From Tetrahymena elliotti 4EA (taxonomy: Eukaryota > Ciliophora > Oligohymenophorea > Hymenostomatida > Tetrahymenidae), in NCBI GenBank assembly GCA_000231825.2, contig JH720328.1, positions 662,057 to 726,056 on the forward strand: a stretch of 64,000 nucleotides of DNA. The letters are read 5' to 3'. A program made the position numbers and the translations under genes. The first letter of the stretch is position 1, and every line of letters begins with the position of its first letter. This document shows positions 13,801-26,512 of the stretch, piece by piece. The notes under the pieces are model-generated. The model saw nothing but the letters and a program-made list of their open reading frames with translations. It did no database searches and was not told the origin of the DNA.

Positions 13801-15315
13801 AACGATTAATAATACAAACAAACTGAGTCAGGCATAATTGATTCATAAAATACTTTTTTTTCTTAAAAAAGTGCATCACTATCATAAAGTGTAACTAATA
13901 CAAAAAGTAAAATGCTAAAAAGTGATAAATAAAATGGCTTCTGCTCATAAAAATCAAATGCAAATTATGTTAATGATGAAATTTAAGGCAATGAAAAGCA
14001 ATAAAATAACAATAATTCGAACTAAAAAAACATGATTTATTCATAAAATAAATTGAATTCGCTAGAAATTAAAGAAAATTAAAATGATTCATAAATGACA
14101 GAATAAAGTATTAATAACTTGAATTTCTAATCACAATAAGAAAATTAATAATCAAAAGGTAATTTATATTCGAACTAAAATATTACGGAACTCTAAAAAT
14201 AAGAATATCCTGAACAGAATAATAATATCAGCCCAAAATCTAAAAGTTTTAAAAAATAAGCTTAAAGACTAGCATAAAATAACTTTTAATATTCTTTCAA
14301 TTTAAACAAAGTACCACATAATCATACTGAATCCAATAAGTTAGAAAATTAAAACCATGATTTTGAGAAATAACATTCTGATTCAGAAAAAGTAGGTTAA
14401 GGAATACCTTTATATTAATAGCCAAAAAATAACTCTAAAAAACTGCTCTCACAAAACAGTATAAAAACATTTAATATTGATAATAGTCAATATAGATGGT
14501 CTATAGATTCAATATTGCTTTAAGGAATGATTGTAAACAGTGTATTATAGTAAAAACGATAGTCTATCTTGCAAAATAAATTGAGTGTTCCTTAAAATGC
14601 TTTAGTAGATAAATAAGAAAAAAATGCCTAATCTAGATCAAGAAATGAAATAAGTGAAGAAGTTTAAGATATTTTCAAAAAACAACATTCTAATAATTCC
14701 AGAAATGAAGAAAAGTAAAATAAAAATTAACAAAAACACTTGCCAGTTTCTAGAAGCAATTCTTCTAATGCAAATAGCAATAACCAAAATAATATAAATG
14801 AAAGTAATAATTCTGGGAACAACAAATATAGTGGTAAAAATAAATTAAATGATAGTAGCTAGATGGCTGAGGATATAAACTTTATAGAAAGGATTTCTAG
14901 GTTAATTCAAGGAAATTAACTACCTTTACTATTTTAACATACTCCTGGATTTAGTCTAAAAGAAATTCAATCTTAAAATAATTTAAATTCCATGGATTTC
15001 TTTGATAAAATGTGTAATTTTAAGAAATTTTTCCCTAAAAATAACTTTGACAAGGTAATTAATAAGCTAAGATTTATGTAACAAGAATAAAAAAGAACAA
15101 AGAAAAAAAGATTGAGTTATAAATCTAGACGTTAAAACATAAATACTCCTACAAATCAGGCAAGTATATCTAATAAGAATTTAAATTCATGCTAATTATA
15201 TAATGATGATTAAAATGTTAATCTTGAAAAATATTAACCAACTTATCTTTCTTATGGAGTTGCAATGAAAAACTTTGTAGTTTTTCCTAAAAATAATAAT
15301 TAACTTAATGAATGA
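10854..15315 (+). CDS. Cyclic-nucleotide-gated type K+ channel with zinc knuckle, paralogue 3
   Basis: Predicted exons: 10854-12381, 12439-12582, 12639-12810, 12859-13614, 13668-15315, giving 1415 residues. The leader (to about residue 240) is hydrophilic. The helices follow, with S2 containing DILINFNTAYFDKD. The filter TTVGYGD is split by the second intron, and S6 is FSCVFAYSINNIG. The CNBD carries FGELSFFTGLSRKASARS, and the knuckle CYLCRQVGHIAKAC is at about residues 814-827 (bases 13457-13498). The tail contains many Asn/Gln runs and ends with the conserved NSMDFFDKMCNFKKFFPKNN block and LSYGVAM. Exon 4 is 756 nt, the same as in paralogues 2 and 4, and exon 3 is 172 nt in all four. By eye the core is closest to paralogue 4, suggesting that pair is the most recent duplication. 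Confidence 0.92.
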
Positions 15316-16649
15316 TTGAACATCGTCCATTATTTAAAATTTAGAAAAATTTTATTGATTGATTGATAAGAAGTTGCTTATCCCTAAATCTAATTCATCT
15401 TTTTATGGCTATTAAAAAATTAAATATTTTATTTTGACATTTGCTACAAATTTATGAAAAACCCATTTTATTTGCTTAAAATAATTATTTTTTTTGATTC
15501 AAAATTTATTCTTAAAAATTAAAAGTTGAAAAAAAAAACAACAAAATTCTAAGCAACTGAAAATCATTAATAACAAAGCTTTAATATAAATTAAATATTT
15601 CTATAATACAATTATTCTAAAAATAATAAAAATAACTGAGCCTCTTTATAATAACGCAAGTACCATTTTTTTTTTGAGTATTCTATGAAATTAAAAAAAA
15701 ATAAAACCTTTTAAATGCAAATATTTTTTCAAAAGCAATTTTATTTTAAAAATTTATTAATTTTATGACAAAAAAGATTAGAAATAAACTTCGTTAATTT
15801 AATTTCTAACTAAATAATCAGATTTTATGTTAATATCTAAAAAAATTTTATTCTTTGATTAGATTAATTCAAATAATTTAATAATTTTATTTGAGAATAA
15901 AACATTATTTTTAAAATTATTATTGAATTAAATATTTATTAATTATCAAATTCTTTTTTAATCTCGAGTTACTTTAGAACTACCTAAATTTCTGAATAGT
16001 TGTTATTCTTTGAATCTTTAAAAAAATAAAAACATTTAAGTAATTTAAGAAGAAAAGGATTTTTCTTTAAATTTTATTTAAATAAAACCTCTCACTCATT
16101 CAAAATTAAATTAATAAACAGAAAAAGGTTCTAATAGTGTTACCATTTTTTATGATTGCTATTTCTATTTTTGATATGATTAAAAAAATAATTTTAAAAT
16201 CAGATAATATTTTTAGTTTTTTTTAAAAGAATTTTTTTTTCTTTATTCTGTTATATATCAAACAACTTTTATGAAATATCATTGCTTTATTTACTTAAAG
16301 TGATAAAGTAAAAAATAAACAATTATTTTTGAATATTTAAAAATCTCATGTCATCTATTCAACAATTAATTATTTTTTGTAAATAATGCCTTTTTAGGAA
16401 AGAAAATTGATGGAATTGTTGTATTTTATTTTAGTAAGCCATAAATAAAAATAGTCTTATTAGATTGTTATTAAAACAAATAGTACATTTTGTTTCAATT
16501 TAATTGTTTTTAACTTTTCCATGATAATTGAGATCTTTCTTTAATAAATTATTATTATTTTTAATTATTATTTTGTTTGATTGGCTTAAAACAAATAACA
16601 TATTGTGTAATATTAAAAATTAATATTTAATCAGAACTAAGATTAAAAA
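15316..16649. other. AT-rich spacer between channel genes 3 and 4
   Basis: At 1.3 kb this is the longest spacer in the channel array. It contains long A and T runs but no reading frame with protein-like composition and no RNA gene that I can see. Confidence 0.6.
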
Positions 16650-19600
16650 ATGAGTAGTCCTCATGAAAGAAATACTAGAAGTAAATGGAAAAGATAAAAA
16701 TCATATTTCTCTTAACAAAGTAAATAGCAAGAGGCTGAAGATAAAGATTATTCTTTAGAAAGTGATGAGAAGATTGACAGGTCTTGCTAAAAATATTTAT
16801 TTTAATCAAAGCAAGATGATATAGGATAAGGCCATTAAGGTGATTAAGAAGTTTTAGATATGTCTTAAAATAGTTAAAATGAATCAATAGTAAATATTAA
16901 AGATGAGATAAATATCTAATCATAATAAATTTAGACTGAATTTTATAACTAAACTGAATAATTTCCTGTTGGTTCACCTCTATCAAAAAAAGTTCTGTTT
17001 TCAAAGCTGGACACTTCATCTTAAAATAATTAAAATTATGATTCATAGATTAAAAACTATGGAGATACTTCTGTTTAGGAAATAAGTTTTCCTTTAGCAA
17101 CACTAGGATATTCTTAATGTGCTTACATTAAAACAGAAAATAGCTAGATTTAAAAAGATTAGTCAGACATATCCCTCAGCAAAAAAATGATGGGTAATAA
17201 AAGAGGAACGAATTTCAAAGGAAAGCAAAATTGTAGTAGAATTCATGAAAAGTAGGATAGTTGGATACAAGATGATATGATTTTTGAGAAAAATATGAAG
17301 TAATTAAATAGAAAGATGACTATTGCTGTAATGAAAATACAGAAAAATGTAACTCTGAATATGGATAAGCATTAGTAGAACTTTCAGAAAGCAACAAATA
17401 TAATAAATAGATTATTAAATAACTCTATGAATAGAATTATGAGAATCAGGTAGCATGTTTAAAATTTTGTAGCCCTTCTTAAGTTTAGAATGGCCAATAA
17501 GCGGATTGATAATCTCTGTATGAAAGACTATGCAGCAATCAATGATTTGTGTTTTTTCTACAAGTAGCACTAAAAAAAAAAGTAGAATAGCTTTTTATAA
17601 AAACACCTCAATTTAGTCCTTAAGCTCACACAATCAATTCCAATTTTTATGCCAACAGATACTATCCGTGTTATATGGGATGTCTTTCAAGTCATATACA
17701 CTTACATCTTTCTTTACTTTTACTCAATCCTAATGTTTTTCAACTAAGACAACCCTGATTCAGACTTTATAGAAACTTTCTTCTTCTATTCTTTCTTCTT
17801 CTTTTTAGTAGATATATTAATTAACTTTAATACTGCTTACTTTGACAAGGACACAATTATCTAGAAAAGAAGACTGATTGCTAAATAATATATATTTTCT
17901 ACCCTCTTCATTACTGACTGCACTAGTTTAATGGTTCAAGCTTCAAAAGTAATCTACAGAAGCTCTTCTATAGTTTACAACCCAAATCATAACTTACTGG
18001 TATATGGATTTAATATGCTAATATTCCTCAAGATGAATGGGATGTCTCCAAAGTAAAAACGATTTTACTATGTATTTACCCTTAAAGACAGTTAAAAGCA
18101 CATTATTAAGCTCATCAATTAACTTGTAAGTGTTATAACTGTTGCCCATATTGGTAAAATTAATATTATAAATTTAATATTTAGATTTAATTTATTTACT
18201 ATTAAGCTGCAATAGGCTGGTACTTTATTGGAGTGTAAGAAATAGTTAACGAATAAGAAACAAACTGGCTGAATAAGTTAGGGATATCTTCATAATTGTA
18301 TTATGAAAAATATATATATTCAATTTATTGGTCAATAACTACTATGACAACAGGTATTACATCATTTGTATAACTAGAAAGATTACAAAAATTCTAAATT
18401 AAATTTCAAATTAAAAGTTGGATATGGGGATATTGCAGCAACAAATTATATTGAAGCTCTTTTCATAGCAATAAACATGATATTGTTTAGTTGTGTTTTT
18501 GCTTATTCAATTAACAATATTGGTTTCATTCTTTAAGAAATAGAAAAATCTTCTAAACTGTTAAACGATAATATAACAACAATACAAAGGTAGATTTTAT
18601 AATTAAATAATCAAATTTGAAATTATTTTTTTATTAAGATATTTGAATAGAAAGAATGTGAATATTTCTCTTAAAAGCAGAGTTAGGCATTATCTATCAT
18701 TTTTAGCTTAAGAATAAAAAGATAGAGATAAAGAATCTGAAGATCAAATCATTTCTATTCTTTCAAATAAGCTACGAGATGAGATAACTGTAGAAATAAA
18801 CTCAAGAATTCTCAATAACTATCACATTTTCAGTTCAAATTTTTCTCAAGCAACTTTGAAAAAGCTTATTTTTAGGATGAAAGAAGTTTTGGTAAGTCCA
18901 AATGAAGTTATATTTAGTGATGAGGAGTATGATGATTTATCAATTTATTTTATATAAAATGGTGTGATTGAAATATATCAGCAATCTGTAGTAAAATAAG
19001 GATAGGCCACTGTGATTTAAACTCTATAAGAAAATTAACTATTTGGTGAGTTGTCTTTTTTTTCAGGGTTATCAAGAAAGGCATCTGCAAGAAGTGTTAA
19101 TTTGTCAACTCTTTATAAAATAAGTAGAGAAGATTTCTTGGATATCTTGAATGAGTGTGATGAAGACTACTAAAGGTTTAAAATGATGCAAGAGCAAATA
19201 ATCTTTTAAAATGAATTGTCTGTTTTATATATAGAATGTTATTCGTGTAAATAAATGGGCCATCTTGCTAAATCCTGTCCTCGGACTCATTAATAATTTG
19301 ATAAACAGTTCACCATTTTAAGAAATAATATTTCTTTTTTTTAAGAAAGAGAAGACAAAGAAAGAAGCCTAAGCAGGAAGAAAGAAAAATCTTGGTAATT
19401 TAAAAAAGTAATATTGATTATTTATTAAAAATTGATTTTTAAAATAAATTAGCCAACTTGTGAAAAAGAACGAAGAAATGTCAAATTTATTGAAAGAAAA
19501 TTTAGAAAATTTAAATACAGAGGTCTATTTTATGTTTAATTCAGAAGAAAACATAAATGGATCTGAATTTACTAGCTCAGATTAAGACTAAGAGTAAGAA

Positions 19601-21148
19601 GATGATGAAGAATCTTAATCTTAATCTTAAAACGCTGCTGATAACAAATCTTAAGTGAGTTAAGTTTCTCATAAAAAAAATTCCTTTTTAATAAAAAAGG
19701 CTAATAAAAATTAAAAAAAAGAATCAATGTAGATTACTTTAAATAATAATAATACTAATGAAACAGATTAAAATCAAACATTAGAAATTTTATAAATTAA
19801 ATAATAATCTTCTAACCATGTAGCTGATAGTTAAGATTTCAGGAAAAGCACTTTGAATTTAGCATCTTAAAATAAGCTTAAATCTTAAGAAATAAATGAT
19901 GCTTCAGAATCCAGTAATAAAATTTCTTAATCTAATAAAACTATTGGAGCAGAAAATAGTTAAATTTAAAGAAAGGATTCTGAATCTTTAAATTCAAATG
20001 TTACTGAGCTATAGCAAAAGCAGATTTAAGAAGAAATAGAATAGATCAATGAAGTGTAGAGAAATTAATAAAGATAAAAAAGCTATTTAGGTCAAAAAAA
20101 ACCTCAGTCAAACAATTTTTCGTATTCTTATAACATTAACAAAGCTTCTAAAAAAACATTTGAAGATCCCGAAATACAAAATTCAGAGCATTTTAGCTCA
20201 GAGAGATTTAGCTAAACAATGACAAATTAAATATAATCATCTTTAAATTCAAAAAGAATGAATACTTAAAATAGTTAAAAAACAATTAATTATGATAATA
20301 ATGATGTTAGATGCTCTATTGATTAAATTATACTTTAAGGAGTCATAGCAAATACCATTTTACAAGCCTAAAGATAATCTTAAATAAGTTTAAAAACCCC
20401 AAGCATCCATTCTAATATTTTGTAAGATATTTATGATAAAAATCAAAAGAAACCTAAAAGTGAACATGATAATGAAAGCAGTATGAACAAAAAGTAAAAC
20501 TCAGTCAAATCTATTTTAGAACATAAAGAAGAAAAATCTTTTAAAAATCTATAAAATATAAATTGCATTTAAGGAAATAATTCTGCTAATAATACTAATA
20601 ATAACCCTAATACAAATAACTAAAATTCTAATACAATTTTAGGTAGTAATTAATAAAGCAATGCTAATGGTAAAAATCAGTCAAATAGTCTTAATTAGCA
20701 AATGGATGACATGTAATTTGTTGATAGATTCTCTCGTTTAATTCAATCTTCTAATCTACCTCTACTTCTCTAATACACATCTGGTTTAAGTTTTAAGGAA
20801 ATGCAGTCTTTAGCTAAGACAGACAACATGGAGTTTTTTGATAAAATGTTTAATTTTAAAAAATTTTTCCCACATAATAATTTCGATAAAGTAATTAATA
20901 AATTAAAATTCATTCAATCAGAGTAAAAAAGAATAAAAAAGAAAAAGCTAACTTAAAAATAACGCAGATTAAATGTCTTATTACCTGCAAATCTAACAAG
21001 GACTTCTATTTTTAATATCAAATCTGGTTAAATCAAGATTGCTTTATAAGATTTTAATATAGATACTTATAGACCTACATATCTTTCATATGGAGTAGGA
21101 ATGAGAAATGCTAACATTTTTCCAAAAAATAAATACAACTAAGAATGA
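16650..21148 (+). CDS. Cyclic-nucleotide-gated type K+ channel with zinc knuckle, paralogue 4
   Basis: Predicted exons: 16650-18153, 18207-18353, 18418-18589, 18639-19394, 19453-21148, giving 1424 residues. It has the same architecture as its neighbours: a Gln-rich leader, six helices with the filter TTVGYGD near residue 551, a C-linker, a CNBD with FGELSFFSGLSRKASARS, and the knuckle CYSCKQMGHLAKSC at about 807-820 (bases 19237-19278). The long low-complexity tail ends in the MEFFDKMFNFKKFFPHNN block and a final LSYGVGM. The S4 segment LVYGFNMLIFLKMNGMSPKQ lacks the every-third Arg/Lys pattern of classic voltage sensors. All intron phases equal those of the other copies. It is the last member of the array; no fifth intact copy follows. 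Confidence 0.92.
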
Positions 21149-22263
21149 TCAATTAAAAGCTTTTCTTCTATAAAATTCATAATACATAAAAATTGTTGTT
21201 ATTTAAATTAGTATAAATAATATTAATTAGTAGTAGTTGTACATAATAGCACTTTTTCCTCTTTAATCTTTATCACTTTGTACACATAAAAATTTTAAAT
21301 ATTCGAACTTTATTATAAAATTTAGTGAATTTAGCCCATAAAATAAGACCATTTTTAGATAAAAATTTAAACAAATTGTGTTTTATTAGCATTAAATCCT
21401 CAAAACATTCAAATATTCTTTAAATTATTAATAAAAACTTAATAGATATAGGGAGGGTACTTTTTTTGATAAGTAATTAAAATATATAAACCCTTGAGTT
21501 TATATTTAGCCTGATTTTATATGTGGTATTATAAATACCGATATATCCTCATTATTTTAATTCAAATATGTTTGTTAAAATTCTGAAAGGTAAAGGTTTT
21601 AACTAAATAATTTTTCCTTTTTCATTCATAGCCACTGTAAATCTATTAGTTTAATTGTCTGGATTTCTGAGGTCATTCTGAAAAGGCTTGGGTTTTTAAG
21701 TTAGAATGAATAAAAAGTAAATTAGATGTTTGAAATCTAAATTTTTTTAAATATTATTATTGTGCTTTTAAATTAATTATGAAAAATATTTTTGTTATGA
21801 ATTAAATTTGCATTAATTTAATTTTGTATTTATTTGTTAATATTCTATGAAAAATATTTTTGTGATTATTATTTAATTTTTTTTAAATTAATTTTAATAA
21901 AAACGTTTTATTTTCTTAAAACTAGCTTATCAGCTGAATATACATACATATTTGTGGATATTAAAATAAATAAGAAATTATTTAAAAACTTATTGGAGAG
22001 TCTAAAGCATTTAATTAATATGTTCGAATTGAAATACTGCACACTAAATTCTGTCAGAAATTATCAAAATTGTCAATATGTTTTTTTATTTTCTATCGGA
22101 AAAAGCAAATTAGATTTTTTATATTCAATATTAATTCTTAATAAATTTAACTTATAAGAAAGAAAAAAATGTCTATACAGAGCATAATAGAGTTTACAAT
22201 ACTGACTGATGTAGACCAAATTTTTAGAAGCTAATATATATTTTAATTTTTATATATCAAAAG
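21149..22263. other. Spacer before the LRR array, with one unexplained open frame
   Basis: Most of this stretch is AT-rich and without recognisable content. A plus-strand frame is open from about 21890 to a TGA at 22203-22205 in the ciliate code and contains alternating Leu/Lys and a few Cys (for example FELKYCTLNSVRN). It has no ATG at its head and I do not recognise it. It could be a worn exon of an LRR gene or chance. No tRNA or snRNA is seen. Confidence 0.35.
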
Positions 22264-22371
22264 TTACTCAGCTCTAATCCATCTACATATGAAAGCATAA
22301 AAGCATATTTGAAGTAATAATCCCTCTTTAAAATAATAATCTAATCTTGCTACTTTGACTCTGAAATAAAG
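22264..22371 (+). pseudogene. Decayed LRR exon upstream of the intact array
   Basis: The segment starts after an AAAAG acceptor-like end and its 3' half still reads SNLATLTLK, matching the CSNLQTLTL core of the intact exons. It has an in-frame TGA. Its donor is broken: where intact copies have CAG-GTAAAAATAG, this copy has AAG-GAAAAATAA. The bases after it still resemble the shared intron (ending in a TTTATCAATA-like stretch). I read it as a repeat unit that lost splicing and frame. Confidence 0.6.
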
Positions 22372-22591
22372 GAAAAATAATTTATCAATAATACTATTAA
22401 ATGATTAAATAAATAATGAATGACTTTATATTATTAATGACTAGCTTACTTACTGAATATTTTATTTATTTATTTGAATGTATTTGATATTATCATTCAT
22501 TAATTCATCTTTTTTTTCAATTTAATAAAAATTTTATCTATCTATCTTTCTTTCTTCCAATATTTCTTTTTCTGTATTTTATATTTTTTAG

Positions 22592-25500
22592 TATTGGCGA
22601 ATTAGAGGCATAAGAATTAGGATCCTACTTAGCAAAATGCTCTAACCTCTTGAATTTGACTCTTGGGCTCAGGTATACATAGTTTTTGAATATGAATTAT
22701 GTATTTTTGAATAAGTAAAAGTTAATTTATAAGCTACTAATTGTCGAAATAAGTGAATAATTAATTTATTTGGGCTTATTTGATATTTTTTGGCTTATTT
22801 ATTAGTTTTTATTTGTTAAAATTTAATCCATATTTTAATCTTTTTTTCATCCTCTTAACATTTTTCTATTGAACATTTTTAAATTTTTTCATTTTTTAAA
22901 AGTCAAAATGATATTGGCGGAATGGGAGCATCAGGATTAGGATCTGGTTTAGCAAAATGCTCTAATCTATAAATTTTGGATCTTGGTTTGATGTAAAAAC
23001 ATTTTTTAAATATTAGTTCTTTCTTTTTGAATTCATAAAATATTGAATTTTATAATTGAGTGAGTAACTAAATAATTATTTGGATTTACTTAATATTTGT
23101 TTGACTCATCCATAAAATTATTTATTTTATTTTTTTTAATTGGTTTTCTCATTTTTTGAAAAAAAGTTAATTTCTTCTACATATTAAATTTTTACAATTT
23201 TTAAAAGGTACTCTAAAATTGGGGATATCGGTTCCTAAGGATTAGGATCTGCCTTAGGAAATTGCTCTAATCTCTAAACTTTGATTCTTAACCTTTAGTA
23301 AAAAGAGTTTTTTAATTTAAATAATCCATTTTTAAATAAATTGCAACCTTAATTTATTTGCAACTTTGCTCACTGATTAACTAATTTATTTTATTCTCAA
23401 CTATTTTACTCATTAATTAATTTTTATTTGAAATTTAATTCACATTTTGATCTTTTTCTAATTCTTTATTTCTTTATTTACAATTTTAAACATTTTTATA
23501 AGCGGTAACTAAATTGGTGAGATTGGTGCTTAAGGATTAGGATCTGGTTTAGCAAAATGCTCTAAGCTCTAGACTTTAAGACTTAAACTAGCGTAAAAAT
23601 TATTTTTCAATATTAATTATGAATTTTTGAGCGAATAAAGACTTTAATATTTTTTTTGTGACTGACTAAATTGCTAATTGATTGATTTAGGTTAAATAGA
23701 AATTTATTTGACCCTTTCATGAATTATTTTTTTTTTCAAATTTAATTCACACTATTATCTATTTCTCTATCTTTAAATATTTATTTTTTTTATTACTTAA
23801 AAGTGAAAACAGAATTAATCAAGAGGGTGCATAAAGATTAGGCTCTGGCATAGGATGTTGCTCTAATCTCTAAACTTTGAGTCTCTCCCTCTCGTAAAAA
23901 TAGTTTTTCAATATTACTGAAGCATTTTTGAATAAATAAAGGCTATAATATACGAGCAACTTACAGACTCACATTTTAATTCAAATTTTTTCTTTTTTTC
24001 ATTTTTCTTACTCATTCTTTGAGATTTTCAAGAATTAAATAGTTTTTTTTTATAATTTTTAAAAGCTACAATTATATTACCGAAATCGGTGCTTAAGGAA
24101 TAGCATCTGGCTTAGCAAAATGCTCAAATCTCTAAAATTTGATTCTTAAATTCAGGTAAAAATAGTTTTTCAATTTTAATTTTAAATTTTTGAGTAAATA
24201 ATAATAAATCTTTTTTAATAATAGATGGGTTAATTTTCATTTTTGTTTTCTAATTAAATTCACATTCTCATTCCTTTAGCATTTTTTTATTCGATATTTA
24301 TTTTATGATTTTTTAAAAGGTAAGCTGGTATAAGTGTTATTGGAGAAGAATTAGGATCTGAATTAGGAAAATGTTCGAATCTCTAAACTTTGGTTCTTAC
24401 CTTCTCGTAATAATTGTTTTTTAATTTTAATTACACATTTTTGGATAAATAAAGATTTTAAAAAAATATGAGCTACTTAACTAAATAACTCATTTATTTG
24501 TTTATTTGATTTAGTTGATATTAAGCTTATCCAATAATTTAACTTGTTGGTCCATTTTTCTCCTCTTTGATAATTTCTTTTAATAATATTTTATTTTATA
24601 ATTTTTAAAAGGTTCAATGATATTAGTGAAAATGGGGTATAAGCATTTGGATCTGGCTTAGCAAAATGCTCTAACCTCTTAAGCTTGACTCTTGAACTAA
24701 GGTAAAAATAGTTTTTCAATTTTAAGTGAATTTAATTGAGAAATTAATGAATGAATGATTTATTATTTTATTTGGGCTTACTTGATATTCTTTTTGAGCT
24801 CATTGACTAGCTTTTATTTGGTTTTTCAGTTTTGATTTACATCTCTATCTTTTTTTCACTCCTTCTTTATTTTCTTCTTAATTCAATATTTCATTTTAAA
24901 TTATTTTCTAAAAGGTGTAATATGTTTTATGATCAAGGTGCTTAATTAATAGGATAAGAACTAGCAAAATGCTCAAATCTCTAAACTTTGATTATTTACA
25001 TCCAGTAAAAATACTTTTTCAATATAAATTATGCATTTTTGAATAAAGCCTTAATTTATGAGTAAATTAATGAAAATTGACTCATTTATTTCAGTTTATT
25101 TTTTGGTTTTTTCTCTTATTCAATTCTTATTTTCTTCTTTTTTCTCATTCTTTGAGTATTTCTTTATCAAAAATTTATTATATTTGCAACCTTTTAAAAG
25201 GTACGATAATATTTGTGAATTGGGTGCACAAGGATTAGGATCTGGATTGACCTAATGCTCTAAACTTTAAACTTTGATTCTTAATCTCTAGTAAAAATAA
25301 TTTTCCAATATTAATCATTAATTTTTGAGTAAATAGAATCTTTAATTTATGAGTAACAAACTAAATTTTTGATTAATTAACAGGGCTTACTTGATATTTG
25401 TTTGGTTTATTCTTTCATTAGTTTTATTTTTTAATTTTTAAATTTAACTCATGTTTTTATTTTAATTATTTCTATGTTATTTTATTAAAAATTTTATTTT

Positions 25501-26214
25501 TTTTATTATTTTTTCAAAGTAAAAGTAAAATTGGTGATGCTGGCATAAAAGAATTAGGATCTGCATTAACGAAATGCTCTAATCTCTAAAATCTAAAACT
25601 TGCACTTGGGTAAATATAGTTTTTCGTGTTAATTATGCATTTTTTAATTTACAGACTATAATTCAGTAACAAAAAACAAGCAAACAAATTAATTAACTAA
25701 CTTACTAACTAACTGAATGATTGATTAATTATTAGGGCTTACTTGATATTTTTTTGTTTAATTCATTAATTTTTATTTTTTTACAATTTTAATCCAAATT
25801 TTTATCTTTTTCTTTTTAATGTAATATTTTTTTATTCCAAAATTTTATAATTTTTTAAAAGTGGAAATGACATTGGTGAAATAGGTGAGTAAGGATTAAG
25901 ATCTTGCTTATCAAAATGGCCTCATCTATAAACTTTGTTTCTTGACCTCAGGTAAAAATATTTTTCCAATATCAGTTGTCCATTTTTGAATAGATAGAAA
26001 CTTTAATGTATGAGCAACTGACTGACTAACGAATTTATTTGGATTAATATGATTTTTAATTTAATTCATATCATTATCTATTTCTATTGATTCTATATTT
26101 TACAATTTTATTAATTTTTAAAAGTGGCAATAAAATTAGTGAAATAAGTGCATAAGGATTAGTATCCGAATTAGCAAAATGTTCTAATCTCAAAAATTTG
26201 ACTCTTTACCTTGA
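22592..26214 (+). repeat. Tandem ~250-340 bp genomic units, each exon plus intron
   Basis: Exon starts are spaced 254-342 bp apart. Not only the exons but also the introns are alike: most begin GTAAAAATAGTTTTTCAAT, continue with a CATTTTTGAATAAAT-like block and end in TTTTTAAAAG. This indicates growth by duplication of the whole exon-intron unit rather than by retroposition of the coding part. Confidence 0.85.
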
Positions 26215-26512
26215 GTAAAAATAGTTTTTTATTTTAATTAAACATTTTTGAATCAATAAAAATTTTAATTTATGAGCAGCAACAGACTGGCTAATTAGTT
26301 TATTTGATATTATGCTCATTTATTAACATTTATTTGTTATTTTTAAATTTAATTGATATTTTTATCTTTTTTTCTTAACATTTTTTGATTCAATTTTATA
26401 TTTGATATTTTTTAAAAGCGGTAATTATTTTGATATCATTAGGAGAGAAAGACTAAGATTTATAGTACTCAAAGCTAAGAGTTTAGTTTAATACATAACT
26501 AGAGATTATTGA
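22592..26512 (+). CDS. Leucine-rich-repeat protein, one repeat per exon (5' end not found)
   Basis: Exons: 22592-22672, 22903-22992, 23208-23297, 23503-23592, 23804-23893, 24066-24155, 24320-24406, 24612-24701, 24915-25004, 25201-25290, 25520-25609, 25862-25951, 26125-26214, then a last exon 26419-26512 ending in TGA. Thirteen exons of 81, 87 or 90 nt each encode one LRR, roughly N-x-I-G-E-x-G-A-Q-G-L-G-S-G-L-A-K-C-S-N followed by L-Q-T-L-x-L-x-L. All start with the third base of a codon and end with two bases, so any can be lost or gained without shifting frame. This ribonuclease-inhibitor-like LRR is common in ciliates and usually mediates protein binding. The last exon diverges into a basic tail with no LRR pattern. 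No start codon or upstream domain was found, so the gene may be 5'-truncated. Function unknown. Confidence 0.75.

Noticed and set aside
16675..16887. Minus-strand ORF of 70 codons
   Set aside because: It is opposite the leader of channel paralogue 4 and has no family-like features.
21640..21720. Possible relic of a fifth channel knuckle (TGT...GGTCAT...AAGGC-TGG)
   Set aside because: Only a few short words match the knuckle DNA of the intact copies and nothing around it aligns.
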